From Lewinellaceae bacterium (GTDB taxonomy: Bacteria > Bacteroidota > Bacteroidia > Chitinophagales > Saprospiraceae), in contig JACJYR010000001.1 in NCBI GenBank assembly GCA_020636005.1, positions 3,290,501-3,354,500 of the forward strand: a DNA stretch of 64,000 nucleotides, written 5' to 3'. Under the pieces are notes generated by a model that was given only the letters and a program-made list of their open reading frames with translations, made no database searches and was not told the DNA's origin. The translations under genes and the position numbers were made by a program. This document shows, in pieces, positions 25,718 through 34,696 of the stretch; within the stretch, counting starts at the first letter, position 1; every line of letters starts with the position of its first letter.

Positions 25718-25888
25718 TTGTTCGAGTTCTCGTCAAAAGGTTTGGGCAACGGGATTTATTTCTTGAAACTGTTGGAAGGGAACAAAGAAGTTTCTGGTGG
25801 CAAGCTGGTTATTATGAAATAGCTGCGAAGGAGACCTGGCAGGTGTTTTGCCAGGTCTCTATTTTATTCTTCCATCAAACTCTCCTTT
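25718..25888 (+). pseudogene. Duplicated tail of the giant gene plus its terminator
   Basis: These 171 bases repeat 23703-23873: the last about 35 codons of the giant gene, its stop, the terminator hairpin and the leader of P1. The offset to the original is exactly 2015 bp, which identifies a tandem duplication of the block [giant tail, terminator, P1, spacer]. No start is present, so it is not a functional coding sequence. Confidence 0.9.
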
Positions 25889-26571
25889 ATGAAACACTAT
25901 ACTTTCTTCTTAATTATCTGCCTCCCGCTTTCCATTTTACATACCCAAAACCACGATTTCAACTGGCAATATGGCGACTATTATTCTTTGGATCCCAGCA
26001 ATTACAACCACTTTGCCATTGATTTCAACGGAGAACCTCCCGCAGTCTATCCCGTTGACCGGGAGCTGAACATGGGGGCAACTATGGCCAGTATCTGCGA
26101 TTCAACTGGCAACCTGCTTTTTTATACAAATGGTATTCAGATAGCAAATTTTGAGCACCAGATAATGGAAAATGGGGACAGCTTGAATCCTGGGAGTATT
26201 GCCAATGCCAACTACACACAAGGATATACACTCGTTCAGAGCGAAGTTATTTTGCCAATGCCGGGAAATTCTAACCTCTATTACCTCTTCCATTTGAGAA
26301 TTGACCATAATAATATAGTCGGACTATACAGGAATACCTTGTTTTATTCAAAGGTTGACATGAACGCAAATAACGGGAGAGGAAAAATGGCCGAAAAAAA
26401 CCAGGTCATGCTAGATGTAACAGATGAAAGGAGGTTTGGGATACTCACCGCAGTAAAACATGCTAATGGCCGAGATTGGTGGATATGGGTGACCGAACAT
26501 GGACTGAACAATTATTTCTATTTTTGGTAGTGGCATTTTTTGACTGATATTTGTGACTAAAAACAACCACT

Positions 26572-26832
26572 ATGATTGTAAAACACCACACTTGTGATAA
26601 ATGCCAGAGCAAGAACATTGTCAAGAACGGCAAGAATCGCTCTGGCACCCAGACCTACAAATGCAAAGACTGTGGAGGCTACGGGGTACTTGACAGCAAG
26701 CAGCCGGGCCGTACTGTTGACAAAGAGGCGTTGGCAAAAGCCTACCGGGAACGACAGAGCCAAAGGGCCACTGGCCGCATCTTCAACGTCAGCCATTTCT
26801 TTGTCCAAACGGTGTTAAAAAAAAGCCCGTGA
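26572..26832 (+). CDS. IS1-family InsA (zinc-finger/HTH regulator and transposase N-terminus)
   Basis: An 86-residue protein with a zinc-finger-like KHHTCDKCQSKNIVKNG and YKCKDCGGYG pattern (four Cys near residues 8, 11, 32, 35) and a helix-turn-helix end, as in IS1 InsA and the N-terminal part of the transposase. It terminates at TGA a few bases after the A8 run at 26817-26824. In IS1 elements this protein binds the ends and represses, and a frameshift joins it to InsB to make the active transposase. Confidence 0.88.
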   Translation: MIVKHHTCDKCQSKNIVKNGKNRSGTQTYKCKDCGGYGVLDSKQPGRTVDKEALAKAYRERQSQRATGRIFNVSHFFVQTVLKKSP

Positions 26833-26833
26833 C

Positions 26834-27283
26834 TTGGGCCCGTTCAAGGAAACGATTGACAGGGCATACCCCGGTGACATACTCGAAGTTGATGAGGTTT
26901 TTACATACATCTTGATGAAAATCAAGGAGATACGAATCTGGATAGCCCTTTGCCGGGAGACTAGGCAGATTGTCTCCTTTTTCATCGGGGACGGCTCGAT
27001 GGAATCCTGCAAGCGCCTTTGGCGCAAGCTGCCCTACGGCTATCTGAGGTGCAACAGTTTCAGCGACTTCTGGCGCTCGTACAACTGCTTGCCGCCCGGG
27101 ACGCATACAAAGGTCGGCAAGGAAACCGGGGAAACAGCGCACGTCGAGCGGCTCAACAACACCATCCGCCAAAGATTCAGCAGGATGGTGAGGAGATGCC
27201 TCTCCTTTTCGAAGAAGGAGTACATGCTCAACCTGCATTTCAAATTGTTTGCTTACTTCTACAATCTTGATTGTATCAGTTAA
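26834..27283 (+). CDS. IS1-family InsB (transposase catalytic part)
   Basis: About 149 residues of IS1-type DDE transposase: GDILEVDEVFTYI at the start with the first Asp, NSFSDFWRSYNCLP with the second, and GKETGETAHVERLNNTIRQRF with the catalytic Glu, followed by the usual SFSKK end. The frame is open from just after TAA at 26816-26818, so it has no plausible independent start other than TTG at 26834. It lies +1 relative to InsA; loss of one A, or transcriptional or ribosomal slippage, on the A8 run would create the fusion. Classical IS1 uses a -1 shift, so the mode here differs or the run has mutated. Confidence 0.85.
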   Translation: MGPFKETIDRAYPGDILEVDEVFTYILMKIKEIRIWIALCRETRQIVSFFIGDGSMESCKRLWRKLPYGYLRCNSFSDFWRSYNCLPPGTHTKVGKETGETAHVERLNNTIRQRFSRMVRRCLSFSKKEYMLNLHFKLFAYFYNLDCIS

Positions 27284-28411
27284 AAAATGCCACTACCCTA
27301 TTTTTTATTGACCCCGGAAGGGATAGGAGGGCCATTTGAGGCTAATTTAGAACCAGAATTTGATGTATATACGCTTGGGAAAATTGTCTTTTCCCCCGAT
27401 GGAAAAAAAATGGGCCGTTATGAGACCGAGCACGGCCTATATTTTTATGACTTTGACCGTTGTGATGCATCCCTTTCGAACCCTGTCTTCATCCCGCTGC
27501 CCAATTCCAGCCTGGGTGGTGGCCTTGCTTTTTCCCCCAACTCCCGCTTTGCCTATATTTCGGCATCCAATTCTCTTGTGTTCCAATTTGACCTTTGGGA
27601 GGACGATATAGCCGCCTCGCTGGATACGGTGGCTGTTTATGATGGCTACATGTCCCCCGTTTGGACGACATTTTTCCTCATGCAAAGCGGACCAGATGGC
27701 CGGATTTACATAAATACGACTAATTCCAACAACGTCCTCCACTATATTGACCAGCCAAACAAAAAAGGTGAAGCCTGTAAGGTGGTGCAGCACGGTTTCC
27801 AAATGCCTTTTATTCAATATTTTGGCATCCCCCACTTCCCCAACTACCGCCTCGGCCCCCTCGACGGCAGCCCCTGCGACACCCTCAGCCTCGACAACCA
27901 CCCCGTGGCGAAGTACCGCTGCTATCAAGATACGTCCGATTACCTCACCGTGGAGTTCACCGACCTGAGCACCTACGCCCCCACGGCCTGGGCCTGGGAC
28001 TTTGGCGACGGCACGGTGAGTCAGGACACCAGCCCCGTGCATACCTTCCCCGGCGGCGGCACCTACGAGGTCTGCCTTACCGTCAGCAACCAGTACAGTT
28101 CGGACACCTTCTGCAAGGTGCTGCAGCTCGGCCCCTCCGCCACGGAGGGCAGGCCAGTGCCGCAGGCAGACATCAGTGTTTTCCCCAACCCTGCCCAAGG
28201 TTTTACCAACGTCCGCCTCGGCGGGGACTATCTGCCCCGCAACGCCCGGTTCACGCTGTTCACCGCCACGGGCCAGCCCGTGCACACGCAGCGCCTGGCC
28301 GCTGGCTGGGGCGTGGTGCCGCTGGAGGGGCTTGCGCCGGGGATTTATTTTTGGGAGGTGAGGGACGAAGGAAGGCTGCTGAGGAGCGGGAAGCTGGTGC
28401 GGGTGGAGTGA

Positions 28412-28465
28412 GTTATCACCGCTCTTGGCAGTATCCTTGCCAGACTCCATCCTAAACATTCCACC
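28412..28465 (+). repeat. Conserved 54-bp spacer with hairpin, P2/P3
   Basis: The spacer contains TTGGCAGTATCCTTGCCAGA (stem TGGCA/TGCCA at 28436-28452) and ends just before the P3 start. Near-identical spacers separate P4/P5, P5/P6 and P6/P7. It may be an RNA processing or attenuation site, or only an inherited duplication boundary. Confidence 0.75.
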
Positions 28466-30211
28466 ATGCTGAAAGCTGCACTGAGCGCCATACTTTTCAC
28501 TTTCCTGATTGGTAAACCTTTTGCCCAAAACCATTACTATTTCTGGCTTTTTGGCTACGCTGCTTCTTCCCCTGACACGCTGTTCGGCGGCTCGGTGATA
28601 GACTTCAATGAGGAACCGCCCCTGGTTTATGAGAAAGACCGAGACATGAACATTGATGTGACCATGGCCAGTGCCTGCGATTCTTCTGGCACCCTGCAAT
28701 TTTACACCAACGGCATTTCTATCAATGACACTACCGACCAATTGATGGTAAATGGAGATAGCCTAAACCCTGGCGAATATGCCGATTCTTGGGCTAATTC
28801 GGGATACTTTTTGATCATGAGTGAAATTGTAATACCCATTCCTGGTCAAGCTTCAAAATACGCCCTGTTCCACCTAAAAATTGAAAACCACCCTGTATTT
28901 AATTTAGCTGAAACAACATTATTCATGACCGTTATTGACATGAATCTTAATGGTGGGTTAGGAGAAGTAATCAGTAAGAATATGCCTATTTTAACGGACG
29001 GAAATTTTGGATCTGTCCATGCGGTGAAGCATGCAAATGGCAGGGACTGGTGGGTTGCGGTTGTTAATGCCCAGGAAAATATTTGCCGAACATTTCTGTT
29101 GGATGTAAACGGCCTTTCAGCCCCTAATATATCGGATTTCCAACCAGGCCTTTGCTGTCTTCCGGGTTTGAACGAGTTAATTTTTTCCCCAGATGGCACC
29201 AAGGCGGCCTTGTACAACAACACGCATGGCCTGACTTTTTTGGACTTTGATAGGTGTAGCGGTATGTTTAGCAACCCAATTTACAAGCACATGCCGAATT
29301 CTGATTTAGGGGGGGGCATTGCCTTTTCGCAGAACTCCAGGTTTTTTTACCTGGCCTACGATGCGGAGACCATTTATCAGTATGACCTTTCGGCAGATGA
29401 TGTTTTTGCCTCAAAAATAACGGTGGCCACCTACGACGGCTTCCACGGCTACTACGGCACCCGCTCCAGTTTTTTTATGATGCAGCTTGGCCCAGACGGG
29501 CGCATCTACATCACTGCGCCAAACAGCATAGAAGTGCTTTCCTACATTGACCAACCCGACCGCCTGGGTCTGGGCTGCCGGGTGGTGCAGCACGGCCTCC
29601 ACCTGCCCAACATGAACGGGTTTACCTGCCCCCACTACCCCTACTACCGCCTCGGCCCCCTCGACGGCAGCCCCTGCGACACCCTCGGCCTGGACAACCA
29701 CCCCGTGGCCAAGTACCGCTGCTATCAGGACACGTCCGACTACCTCACCGTGGAGTTCACCGACCTGAGCACCTACGCCCCCACGGCCTGGGCCTGGGAT
29801 TTCGGCGACGGCACAGAAAGCCAGGGCACCAGCCCCATGCATACCTTCCCAAGCGGCGGCACCTACGAAGTCTGCCTCACCGTCAGCAACCAGTACAGTT
29901 CGGACACCTTCTGCAAGACGTTGCAGCTCGGCCCCTCTGCCACTGCGGGCAGACCAGCGCCGCAGTTGGACATCAGCGTTTTCCCCAATCCCGCCCAGTC
30001 CTATACCAACGTCCGCCTCGGCGGGGCTTATCTGCCCCGCAATGCCCGGTTCACGCTGTTCACCGCCACGGGCCAGCCCGTCCACTCGCAGCGCCTGGCC
30101 GCTGGCTGGGGCGTGGTGCCATTGGAGGGGCTTGCGCCTGGGATTTATTTTTGGGAGGTAAAAGATGATGGTAGGCTGATGGGGAGCGGGAAGCTGGTGC
30201 GGGTGGAGTGA
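28466..30211 (+). CDS. P3: propeller-PKD surface protein, T9SS cargo (intact)
   Basis: A 581-residue intact paralogue with the type 2 signal peptide (MLKAALSAILFTFLIGKPFAQ). The propeller-like region differs from P1 but keeps LIFSPDGTKAALYNNTHGL, IAFSQNSRFFYLAYDAET and DGRIYITAPNSIEVL. A run of eight G residues at 29309-29316 encodes part of a GGG and is the in-frame version of the tract that is broken in P7. From PYYRLGPLDGSPCDT on, PKD and sorting domains are nearly identical to those of P1. It follows the 54-bp hairpin spacer and is followed directly by the second 93-bp spacer. Confidence 0.85.
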   Translation: MLKAALSAILFTFLIGKPFAQNHYYFWLFGYAASSPDTLFGGSVIDFNEEPPLVYEKDRDMNIDVTMASACDSSGTLQFYTNGISINDTTDQLMVNGDSLNPGEYADSWANSGYFLIMSEIVIPIPGQASKYALFHLKIENHPVFNLAETTLFMTVIDMNLNGGLGEVISKNMPILTDGNFGSVHAVKHANGRDWWVAVVNAQENICRTFLLDVNGLSAPNISDFQPGLCCLPGLNELIFSPDGTKAALYNNTHGLTFLDFDRCSGMFSNPIYKHMPNSDLGGGIAFSQNSRFFYLAYDAETIYQYDLSADDVFASKITVATYDGFHGYYGTRSSFFMMQLGPDGRIYITAPNSIEVLSYIDQPDRLGLGCRVVQHGLHLPNMNGFTCPHYPYYRLGPLDGSPCDTLGLDNHPVAKYRCYQDTSDYLTVEFTDLSTYAPTAWAWDFGDGTESQGTSPMHTFPSGGTYEVCLTVSNQYSSDTFCKTLQLGPSATAGRPAPQLDISVFPNPAQSYTNVRLGGAYLPRNARFTLFTATGQPVHSQRLAAGWGVVPLEGLAPGIYFWEVKDDGRLMGSGKLVRVE

Positions 30212-30304
30212 GCATGACGGCGGCCAGGAGGCCGTAACCTTCGTGTGTCAGCCTTAGCTGTCAACGAGCGGCTTGTTTGATTTGGGGAAGGGTGGTGCCA
30301 GCGG
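30212..30304 (+). repeat. 93-bp breakpoint spacer, copy 2
   Basis: Identical to copy 1 at 25617-25709. Here the sequence joined to its right end is not the last 35 codons of the giant gene but a longer, diverged C-terminal fragment of a paralogue of it. Confidence 0.9.
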
Positions 30305-31247
30305 GGAGGAGGTGGAATTTGATACAAAGCTGAAGCTGTACCGGCATTTGAACCGGCTGCAGGACATCACCACCCTTGATGAAGATTTGGACTCGCTGTA
30401 CGTTTCCATGTCCTCGACAGATTTTGCCAAGTTCATCGAGTTTGAGGACATCTACAACGAGGCCGTCAAGTTTTCGGAAAATGAGGCGGCCCAAAAAGAC
30501 CAGTTGTCGCTTGACATGGAAGCCCTGAGGGGCGAAATGGCAGCCATCGAGTGGTATGTGGTGGACACTGTCGCGGGCGAGGGGAACTTGATCCCTTCCG
30601 AAAAAGCGGCTTATGATGGAAAGCGGGCATTGCTGCGCCAAAAGGTGGACGATTTGGCCACCCTTGTCGCAGCCAAACAGTCGGCACTCAACAGCGTTTT
30701 GGGCAATCTGGCCACGGTGAACAACAGTATCGGAGCGCAGGCCACCATGTCCGGCCAGAACCTCCAAGCGGTCAACGGCCTTTTGATCCAGCGGTATTCG
30801 CCTGACTTTACTGGTTTTTCAGAATCGGATGTAACCCTGCTGACAGAAATAGCAGAGCAATGCGTAGGCCAGGGCGGAGAAGGGGTTTACATTGCAAGGG
30901 CATTACTGGCAGAACAACTGATGGAATCCGTCGAATATGCAGACGAATGTATCGAGGAACTGACCGAAAGGGGCAGTAGGGCAAATGGTGCCGAGGCCAC
31001 CGCACCATCAGCACTGAAAATAATGCCCAACCCGGCAGACGATATGGCCAGGGTTGCTTTGCCACATGGCCACAACATTGCCCATTTGAGCCTCATGGAC
31101 GCTTATGGGCAGACAGTTCAAGTGTTTGAAGTCAGGCCGGGACAAACGTCGTTGAACATGGACACAGGCAGGATGAATCCTGGTATATATTTCCTTGTCC
31201 CTTCTGACAAGGAAGAAGTCCCTGTCAGGTTCATTATTGCACATTGA
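30305..31247 (+). pseudogene. Stranded C-terminal fragment of a second giant-type gene
   Basis: About 313 codons in frame that align with the end of the 1408-residue protein: LYRHLNRLQDI against the LYKKLRANPEL segment, then a long helical region with KRALLRQKVDD, the QNLQAVNGLLIQ and IARALLAEQL stretch matching the giant's NEQTVNGIFLN and VFRARG region, and a type A sorting domain from LKIMPNPADDM. The frame runs back into the 93-bp spacer and has no proper start, signal peptide or protease domain. It is diverged from the giant, so it comes from another copy whose 5' 1000 codons are lost. Translation from an internal ATG (near 30409) would make a non-exported product. Confidence 0.85.
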
Positions 31248-31254
31248 CCCGGCT

Positions 31255-31294
31255 ATTGGGGGCTTGGGCAGGCCCAAGCCCCCAATTCTTTTTT
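31255..31294 (+). terminator. Intrinsic terminator after the stranded fragment
   Basis: Stem ATTGGGGGCTTGGG/CCCAAGCCCCCAAT with a 4-base loop at 31255-31286, followed by TCTTTTTT. Confidence 0.9.
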
Positions 31295-31312
31295 GCCACT
31301 TAATCTTCTGAC

Positions 31313-32842
31313 ATGAAACCCTTTGTCCTCAAAAGGCTATTGCTGATTTCCGCTGTTGCCTTGCCTTTATCTGTGCACGCACAGTTGTATGACTACCAAT
31401 GGCCCCTGGGCTACGACCCCCACTCCACCACCATCCCCGACATCAGCCTGCTGGACTTCACGGGTGACACGGTGGCACTGTACCCTTATGCCTTTGTCAA
31501 CGACCTGGGCTTTGGTGCAAGCGGCAGTTTCATCTGCGACGGGGAAGGGCAATTGCAGCTTTTGACCAACAATTGTGCAATATATGATTTTGACTTTGTA
31601 ATGGTGCCAGGTACTGATTCCTTGACTCCAGGTTGGGGGTACAATTACTACTGTGATAATCAGAGCTATGGTGGCTATCCTGGAAAACAGCATACTGTTT
31701 TTGTGCCACAGGTTGGCAATGACAGCATCATTTATTTATTGCATAAAGATCAAACTTACCTCAACCCAACTGTAGGGATACTCAGCACCAAACTTTATCT
31801 AAGCACGATTGTAAGGCAAGCGGGGGGGGCTTTTCTATTTAAAGAGAAACGTCTTTTGACAGACAGCCTTTTCAACTATGGCCACTTGACCGCCTGCATC
31901 CACGCCGATGGGGATAAGTGGTGGACAAATATGGTCGGGTTCAACTCCAACGAATTCCATTACTTCCTGATTGGGGGGCAGGACACTGTGCAAGGGCCGT
32001 TCGTCCAGGAAATCGGTGAACCGATGATAGATGATGAAGTGGGGATTGTCCAAGCAGCCTATTCCCCTGATGCTACTATGTTGGCCTATGCCTCTCAAAC
32101 GGATAACAAAGTGTTGCTGTATAGTTTTAATAATGAGACCGGTGAGCTATCCAATCCCCAGGTCATCAGCGATATTGCCAGCGGTGACGCGGTGTTCTGG
32201 GGATTGGCCTTTTCGTTTGACTCCAGGTTTATCTACACGAACACCCAGAACGACCTGTACCAGATAGACCTGACGGACAACAGCATCGAACACATCGCAC
32301 ACCACGAGAGCTTCGACGAGGACAACTGGCCCGTGGGCATGGGCAACATGACCCTCGGCCCCGACTGCCGCATCTACATCAGCCCGGGCAGCACCACCTA
32401 CTACCTCCATGTCATCCACCGCCCCAACGAAAAAGGGGCCGCCTGCGGCTTCGAGGCAAGGGCGCTGCGCTCGCCCGGACTGCTCGCCATTGATGTGCCC
32501 AACCTCCCTATGTACCGCTTCGGCGGAGCCTGCGACAGCACCATCCACTTCCCCTACAAGGACACCGTAAGCCTGGCGGGCGGGGCCGTTGCCGGGGCCC
32601 GTGTGGCCACCCTTTTCCCCAACCCGGTGCGGGATTATTTTACCGTCGCCTTCGAGGGGCAGGCGCCGCCCCACGCCACGCTCCACCTGTACGACGGCCT
32701 CGGGCGCCCCTGTTTCGAGGGGAAGTTGCCAGCCTCCAACAACGTCATAGAGGTGGGCGGGCTGCCGCCGGGGCTGTATTTTTATGTGCTGAAAAGCGGC
32801 GGGGAACGGGTGCAGGAGGGGAGGCTGGTGAAGGTGGAGTGA
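31313..32842 (+). CDS. P4: divergent propeller-type T9SS cargo without PKD
   Basis: A 509-residue paralogue with its own signal peptide (about residues 1-24, ending SVHAQ) and the same propeller-like layout (AAYSPDATMLAYASQ, LAFSFDSRFIYT, LGPDCRIYISPG near 355). It lacks the PKD domain: the linker goes straight from NLPMYRFGGACDST to a sorting domain from VATLFPNPVRDYF. Its 3' half therefore has none of the near-identical DNA shared by P1, P2, P3, P5, P7 and P8. The sequence is intact. It may resemble the family ancestor or a lineage that lost the PKD domain. Confidence 0.82.
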   Translation: MKPFVLKRLLLISAVALPLSVHAQLYDYQWPLGYDPHSTTIPDISLLDFTGDTVALYPYAFVNDLGFGASGSFICDGEGQLQLLTNNCAIYDFDFVMVPGTDSLTPGWGYNYYCDNQSYGGYPGKQHTVFVPQVGNDSIIYLLHKDQTYLNPTVGILSTKLYLSTIVRQAGGAFLFKEKRLLTDSLFNYGHLTACIHADGDKWWTNMVGFNSNEFHYFLIGGQDTVQGPFVQEIGEPMIDDEVGIVQAAYSPDATMLAYASQTDNKVLLYSFNNETGELSNPQVISDIASGDAVFWGLAFSFDSRFIYTNTQNDLYQIDLTDNSIEHIAHHESFDEDNWPVGMGNMTLGPDCRIYISPGSTTYYLHVIHRPNEKGAACGFEARALRSPGLLAIDVPNLPMYRFGGACDSTIHFPYKDTVSLAGGAVAGARVATLFPNPVRDYFTVAFEGQAPPHATLHLYDGLGRPCFEGKLPASNNVIEVGGLPPGLYFYVLKSGGERVQEGRLVKVE

Positions 32843-32896
32843 GATGCAACCGCTTCTGGCAGCATACTTGCCAGACTCCATCCTAAACATTCCACC
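32843..32896 (+). repeat. Conserved 54-bp spacer with hairpin, P4/P5
   Basis: Contains CTGGCAGCATACTTGCCAGA with the same stem as the P2/P3 spacer and the same ATCCTAAACATTCCACC before the start codon. Confidence 0.75.
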
Positions 32897-34642
32897 ATGC
32901 TGAAAGCCGCACTGAGCGCATTACTTTTCACTTTCCTGATTGGTAAACCTTTTGCCCAAAACCATGACTATATCTGGCTTTTTGGTTACGCTGCTTCTTC
33001 CCCTGACACGCTGTTCGGCGGCTCGGTGATAGACTTCAATGAGGAACCGCCCCTGGTTTATGAGAAAGACCGGGACATGAACATAGATGTGACCATGGCA
33101 AGTGCCTGCGACTCTTCTGGTATCCTGCAATTTTACACCAACGGCATTTCTATCAATGACACTACCGACCAATTAATGGTAAATGGAGATAGTCTCAACC
33201 CAGGCGAATATGCCGATTCATGGGCCAATTCAGGATATTTTTTAATAATGAGTGAAATTGTATTGCCGTTTTCAGGACAACCTTCTAAGTATGCCATTCT
33301 TCACTTGAAAATTGAAAACCATCCTATCTATAACCTGGCCGTAACCACTCTATATATGTCTATTGTGGACATGAGCTTAAACAATGGCCTGGGAGAAGTG
33401 GTAAGCAAGAACCAAGTTCTGTTGTCTAATGGCAGGTACGGAACTATCAACGCCGTGAAACATGCAAACGGCAAGGACTGGTGGGTTTGGGTGGCTTATG
33501 AGCGTGAAAACAAATATCAAAGGTTTTTATTTTCTGAGGGAGAACTTGTTGGGCCTGAACAAATTGATGCAGAGCCAGGCTATTGTTGCCCCAACAGCGT
33601 AGGCACCATTGTCTTTTCGCCTGATGGCTCAAAAGCCGTCAGGTACAACGTGGCACACAAGCTCTTTGTGTATGACCACGATAGGTGTTCCGGTGCGTTG
33701 TCCAACCCCAAGGCTGTTTCCCTACCCAATTCCAACCTCGGCGGCGGTGTTGCTTTTTCCCAGAACTCCCGCTTCCTATACATTGCCTACGACGCCGAAA
33801 ACATCTACCAGTACGACACCTGGGCTGTCAATATGGCCGCCTCAAAAGTCACGGTGGCCACTTACGACGGTTTTCACGGCTACTATGGCACCCGTTCAAG
33901 TTTCTATATGATGCAGCTTGGTCCCGATGGGCGCATCTACATCTCCTCGCCGAACAGCATCGAGGTGCTGTCCTACATTGACCAGCCCGACCGACCGGGG
34001 CTGGACTGCCGGGTGGTGCAGCACGGCCTACACCTGCCCAATATGAGTAGTTTCACCTGCCCGCACTTCCCTTACTACCGCCTCGGCCCCCTCGACGGCA
34101 GCCCCTGCGACACCCTCGGCCTGGACAACCACCCCGTGGCTAAGTACCGCTGCTACCAGGATACGTCCGACTACCTCACCGTGAAGTTCACCGACCTGAG
34201 CACCTACGCCCCCACGGCCTGGGCCTGGGACTTCGGCGACGGCACAGAAAGCCAGGACACCAGCCCCGTCCACACCTTCCCCGGCGGCGGCACCTACGAG
34301 GTCTGCCTCACCGTGAGCAACCCGTACAGTTCGGACACTTTCTGCAAGGTGCTGCAGCTTGGCCCCTCCGCCACGGAGGGTAGGCCAGTGCTGCAGGCAG
34401 ACATCAGCGTTTTTCCCAACCCAGCCCAATCTTTTACCAACGTCCGCCTCGGTGGGGACTATCTGCCCCGCAATGCCCGGTTCACGCTGTATGCAGCCAC
34501 GGGCCAGCCCGTCCACATGCAGCGTGTTACCGCTGGGTGGGGCGTAGTGCCGCTGGAGGGGCTTGCGCCGGGGATTTATTTTTGGGAGGTGAGGGACGGG
34601 GGCAGGCTGCTGGGGAGTGGGAAGCTGGTGCGGGTGGAGTGA
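32897..34642 (+). CDS. P5: propeller-PKD surface protein, T9SS cargo (intact)
   Basis: A 581-residue intact type 2 paralogue. The first about 110 codons are nearly identical to P3 in DNA; the middle diverges (IVFSPDGSKAVRYNVAHKL, VAFSQNSRFLYIAYDAEN), and the sequence converges again from the DGRIYISSPNSIEVL motif to the end. PKD (FTDLSTYAPTAWAWDFGDG near 423-441) and the sorting domain are as in P1. The alternation of conserved and variable segments is what gene conversion between tandem copies would produce. Confidence 0.85.
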   Translation: MLKAALSALLFTFLIGKPFAQNHDYIWLFGYAASSPDTLFGGSVIDFNEEPPLVYEKDRDMNIDVTMASACDSSGILQFYTNGISINDTTDQLMVNGDSLNPGEYADSWANSGYFLIMSEIVLPFSGQPSKYAILHLKIENHPIYNLAVTTLYMSIVDMSLNNGLGEVVSKNQVLLSNGRYGTINAVKHANGKDWWVWVAYERENKYQRFLFSEGELVGPEQIDAEPGYCCPNSVGTIVFSPDGSKAVRYNVAHKLFVYDHDRCSGALSNPKAVSLPNSNLGGGVAFSQNSRFLYIAYDAENIYQYDTWAVNMAASKVTVATYDGFHGYYGTRSSFYMMQLGPDGRIYISSPNSIEVLSYIDQPDRPGLDCRVVQHGLHLPNMSSFTCPHFPYYRLGPLDGSPCDTLGLDNHPVAKYRCYQDTSDYLTVKFTDLSTYAPTAWAWDFGDGTESQDTSPVHTFPGGGTYEVCLTVSNPYSSDTFCKVLQLGPSATEGRPVLQADISVFPNPAQSFTNVRLGGDYLPRNARFTLYAATGQPVHMQRVTAGWGVVPLEGLAPGIYFWEVRDGGRLLGSGKLVRVE

Positions 34643-34696
34643 GTTATCACCGCTCTTGGCAGCATACTTGCCAGACTCCATCCTAAACATTCTATC
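34643..34696 (+). repeat. Conserved 54-bp spacer with hairpin, P5/P6
   Basis: Contains TTGGCAGCATACTTGCCAGA; only a few bases differ from the P2/P3 spacer. Confidence 0.75.

Larger units (their letters stand above)
26526..27297 (+). mobile_element. IS1-family insertion sequence, 772 bp
   Basis: Complete element with 24-bp terminal inverted repeats (left end GGTAGTGGCATTTTTTGACT, right end is its complement with one mismatch) and an 8-bp target duplication CTATTTTT at 26518-26525 and 27298-27305. The size, 8-bp duplication and InsA/InsB gene organisation all match the IS1 family. The empty site is preserved at P8 (near 39120-39140), which proves the boundaries. It carries two reading frames separated at a run of eight A residues. 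Confidence 0.95.
25889..28411 (+). pseudogene. P2: propeller-PKD paralogue interrupted by an IS1-family element
   Basis: A type 1 paralogue split by the insertion at 26526-27297. The 5' part (25889-26525) ends in the blade DWWIWVTEHGLNNYFYF; the 3' part resumes at 27306 (LLTPEGIGGPFEANLEPEF) and runs through the PKD domain and sorting domain. Removing the element and one copy of the 8-bp target duplication leaves 1743 bases, exactly 581 codons, the same length as P1 and with no other lesion, so the insertion is recent and precise excision would restore the gene. P8 holds the uninterrupted target sequence. The 5' half is almost identical to P8 over several hundred bases. Confidence 0.9.

Noticed and set aside
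25678..26022. Reading frame starting MFDLGKGGASG in the 93-bp spacer (also at 30273 and 38284)
   Set aside because: It begins at TTG inside a non-coding repeat and runs into unrelated frames of duplicated gene tails; the shared N-terminus reflects the repeat, not a protein family.
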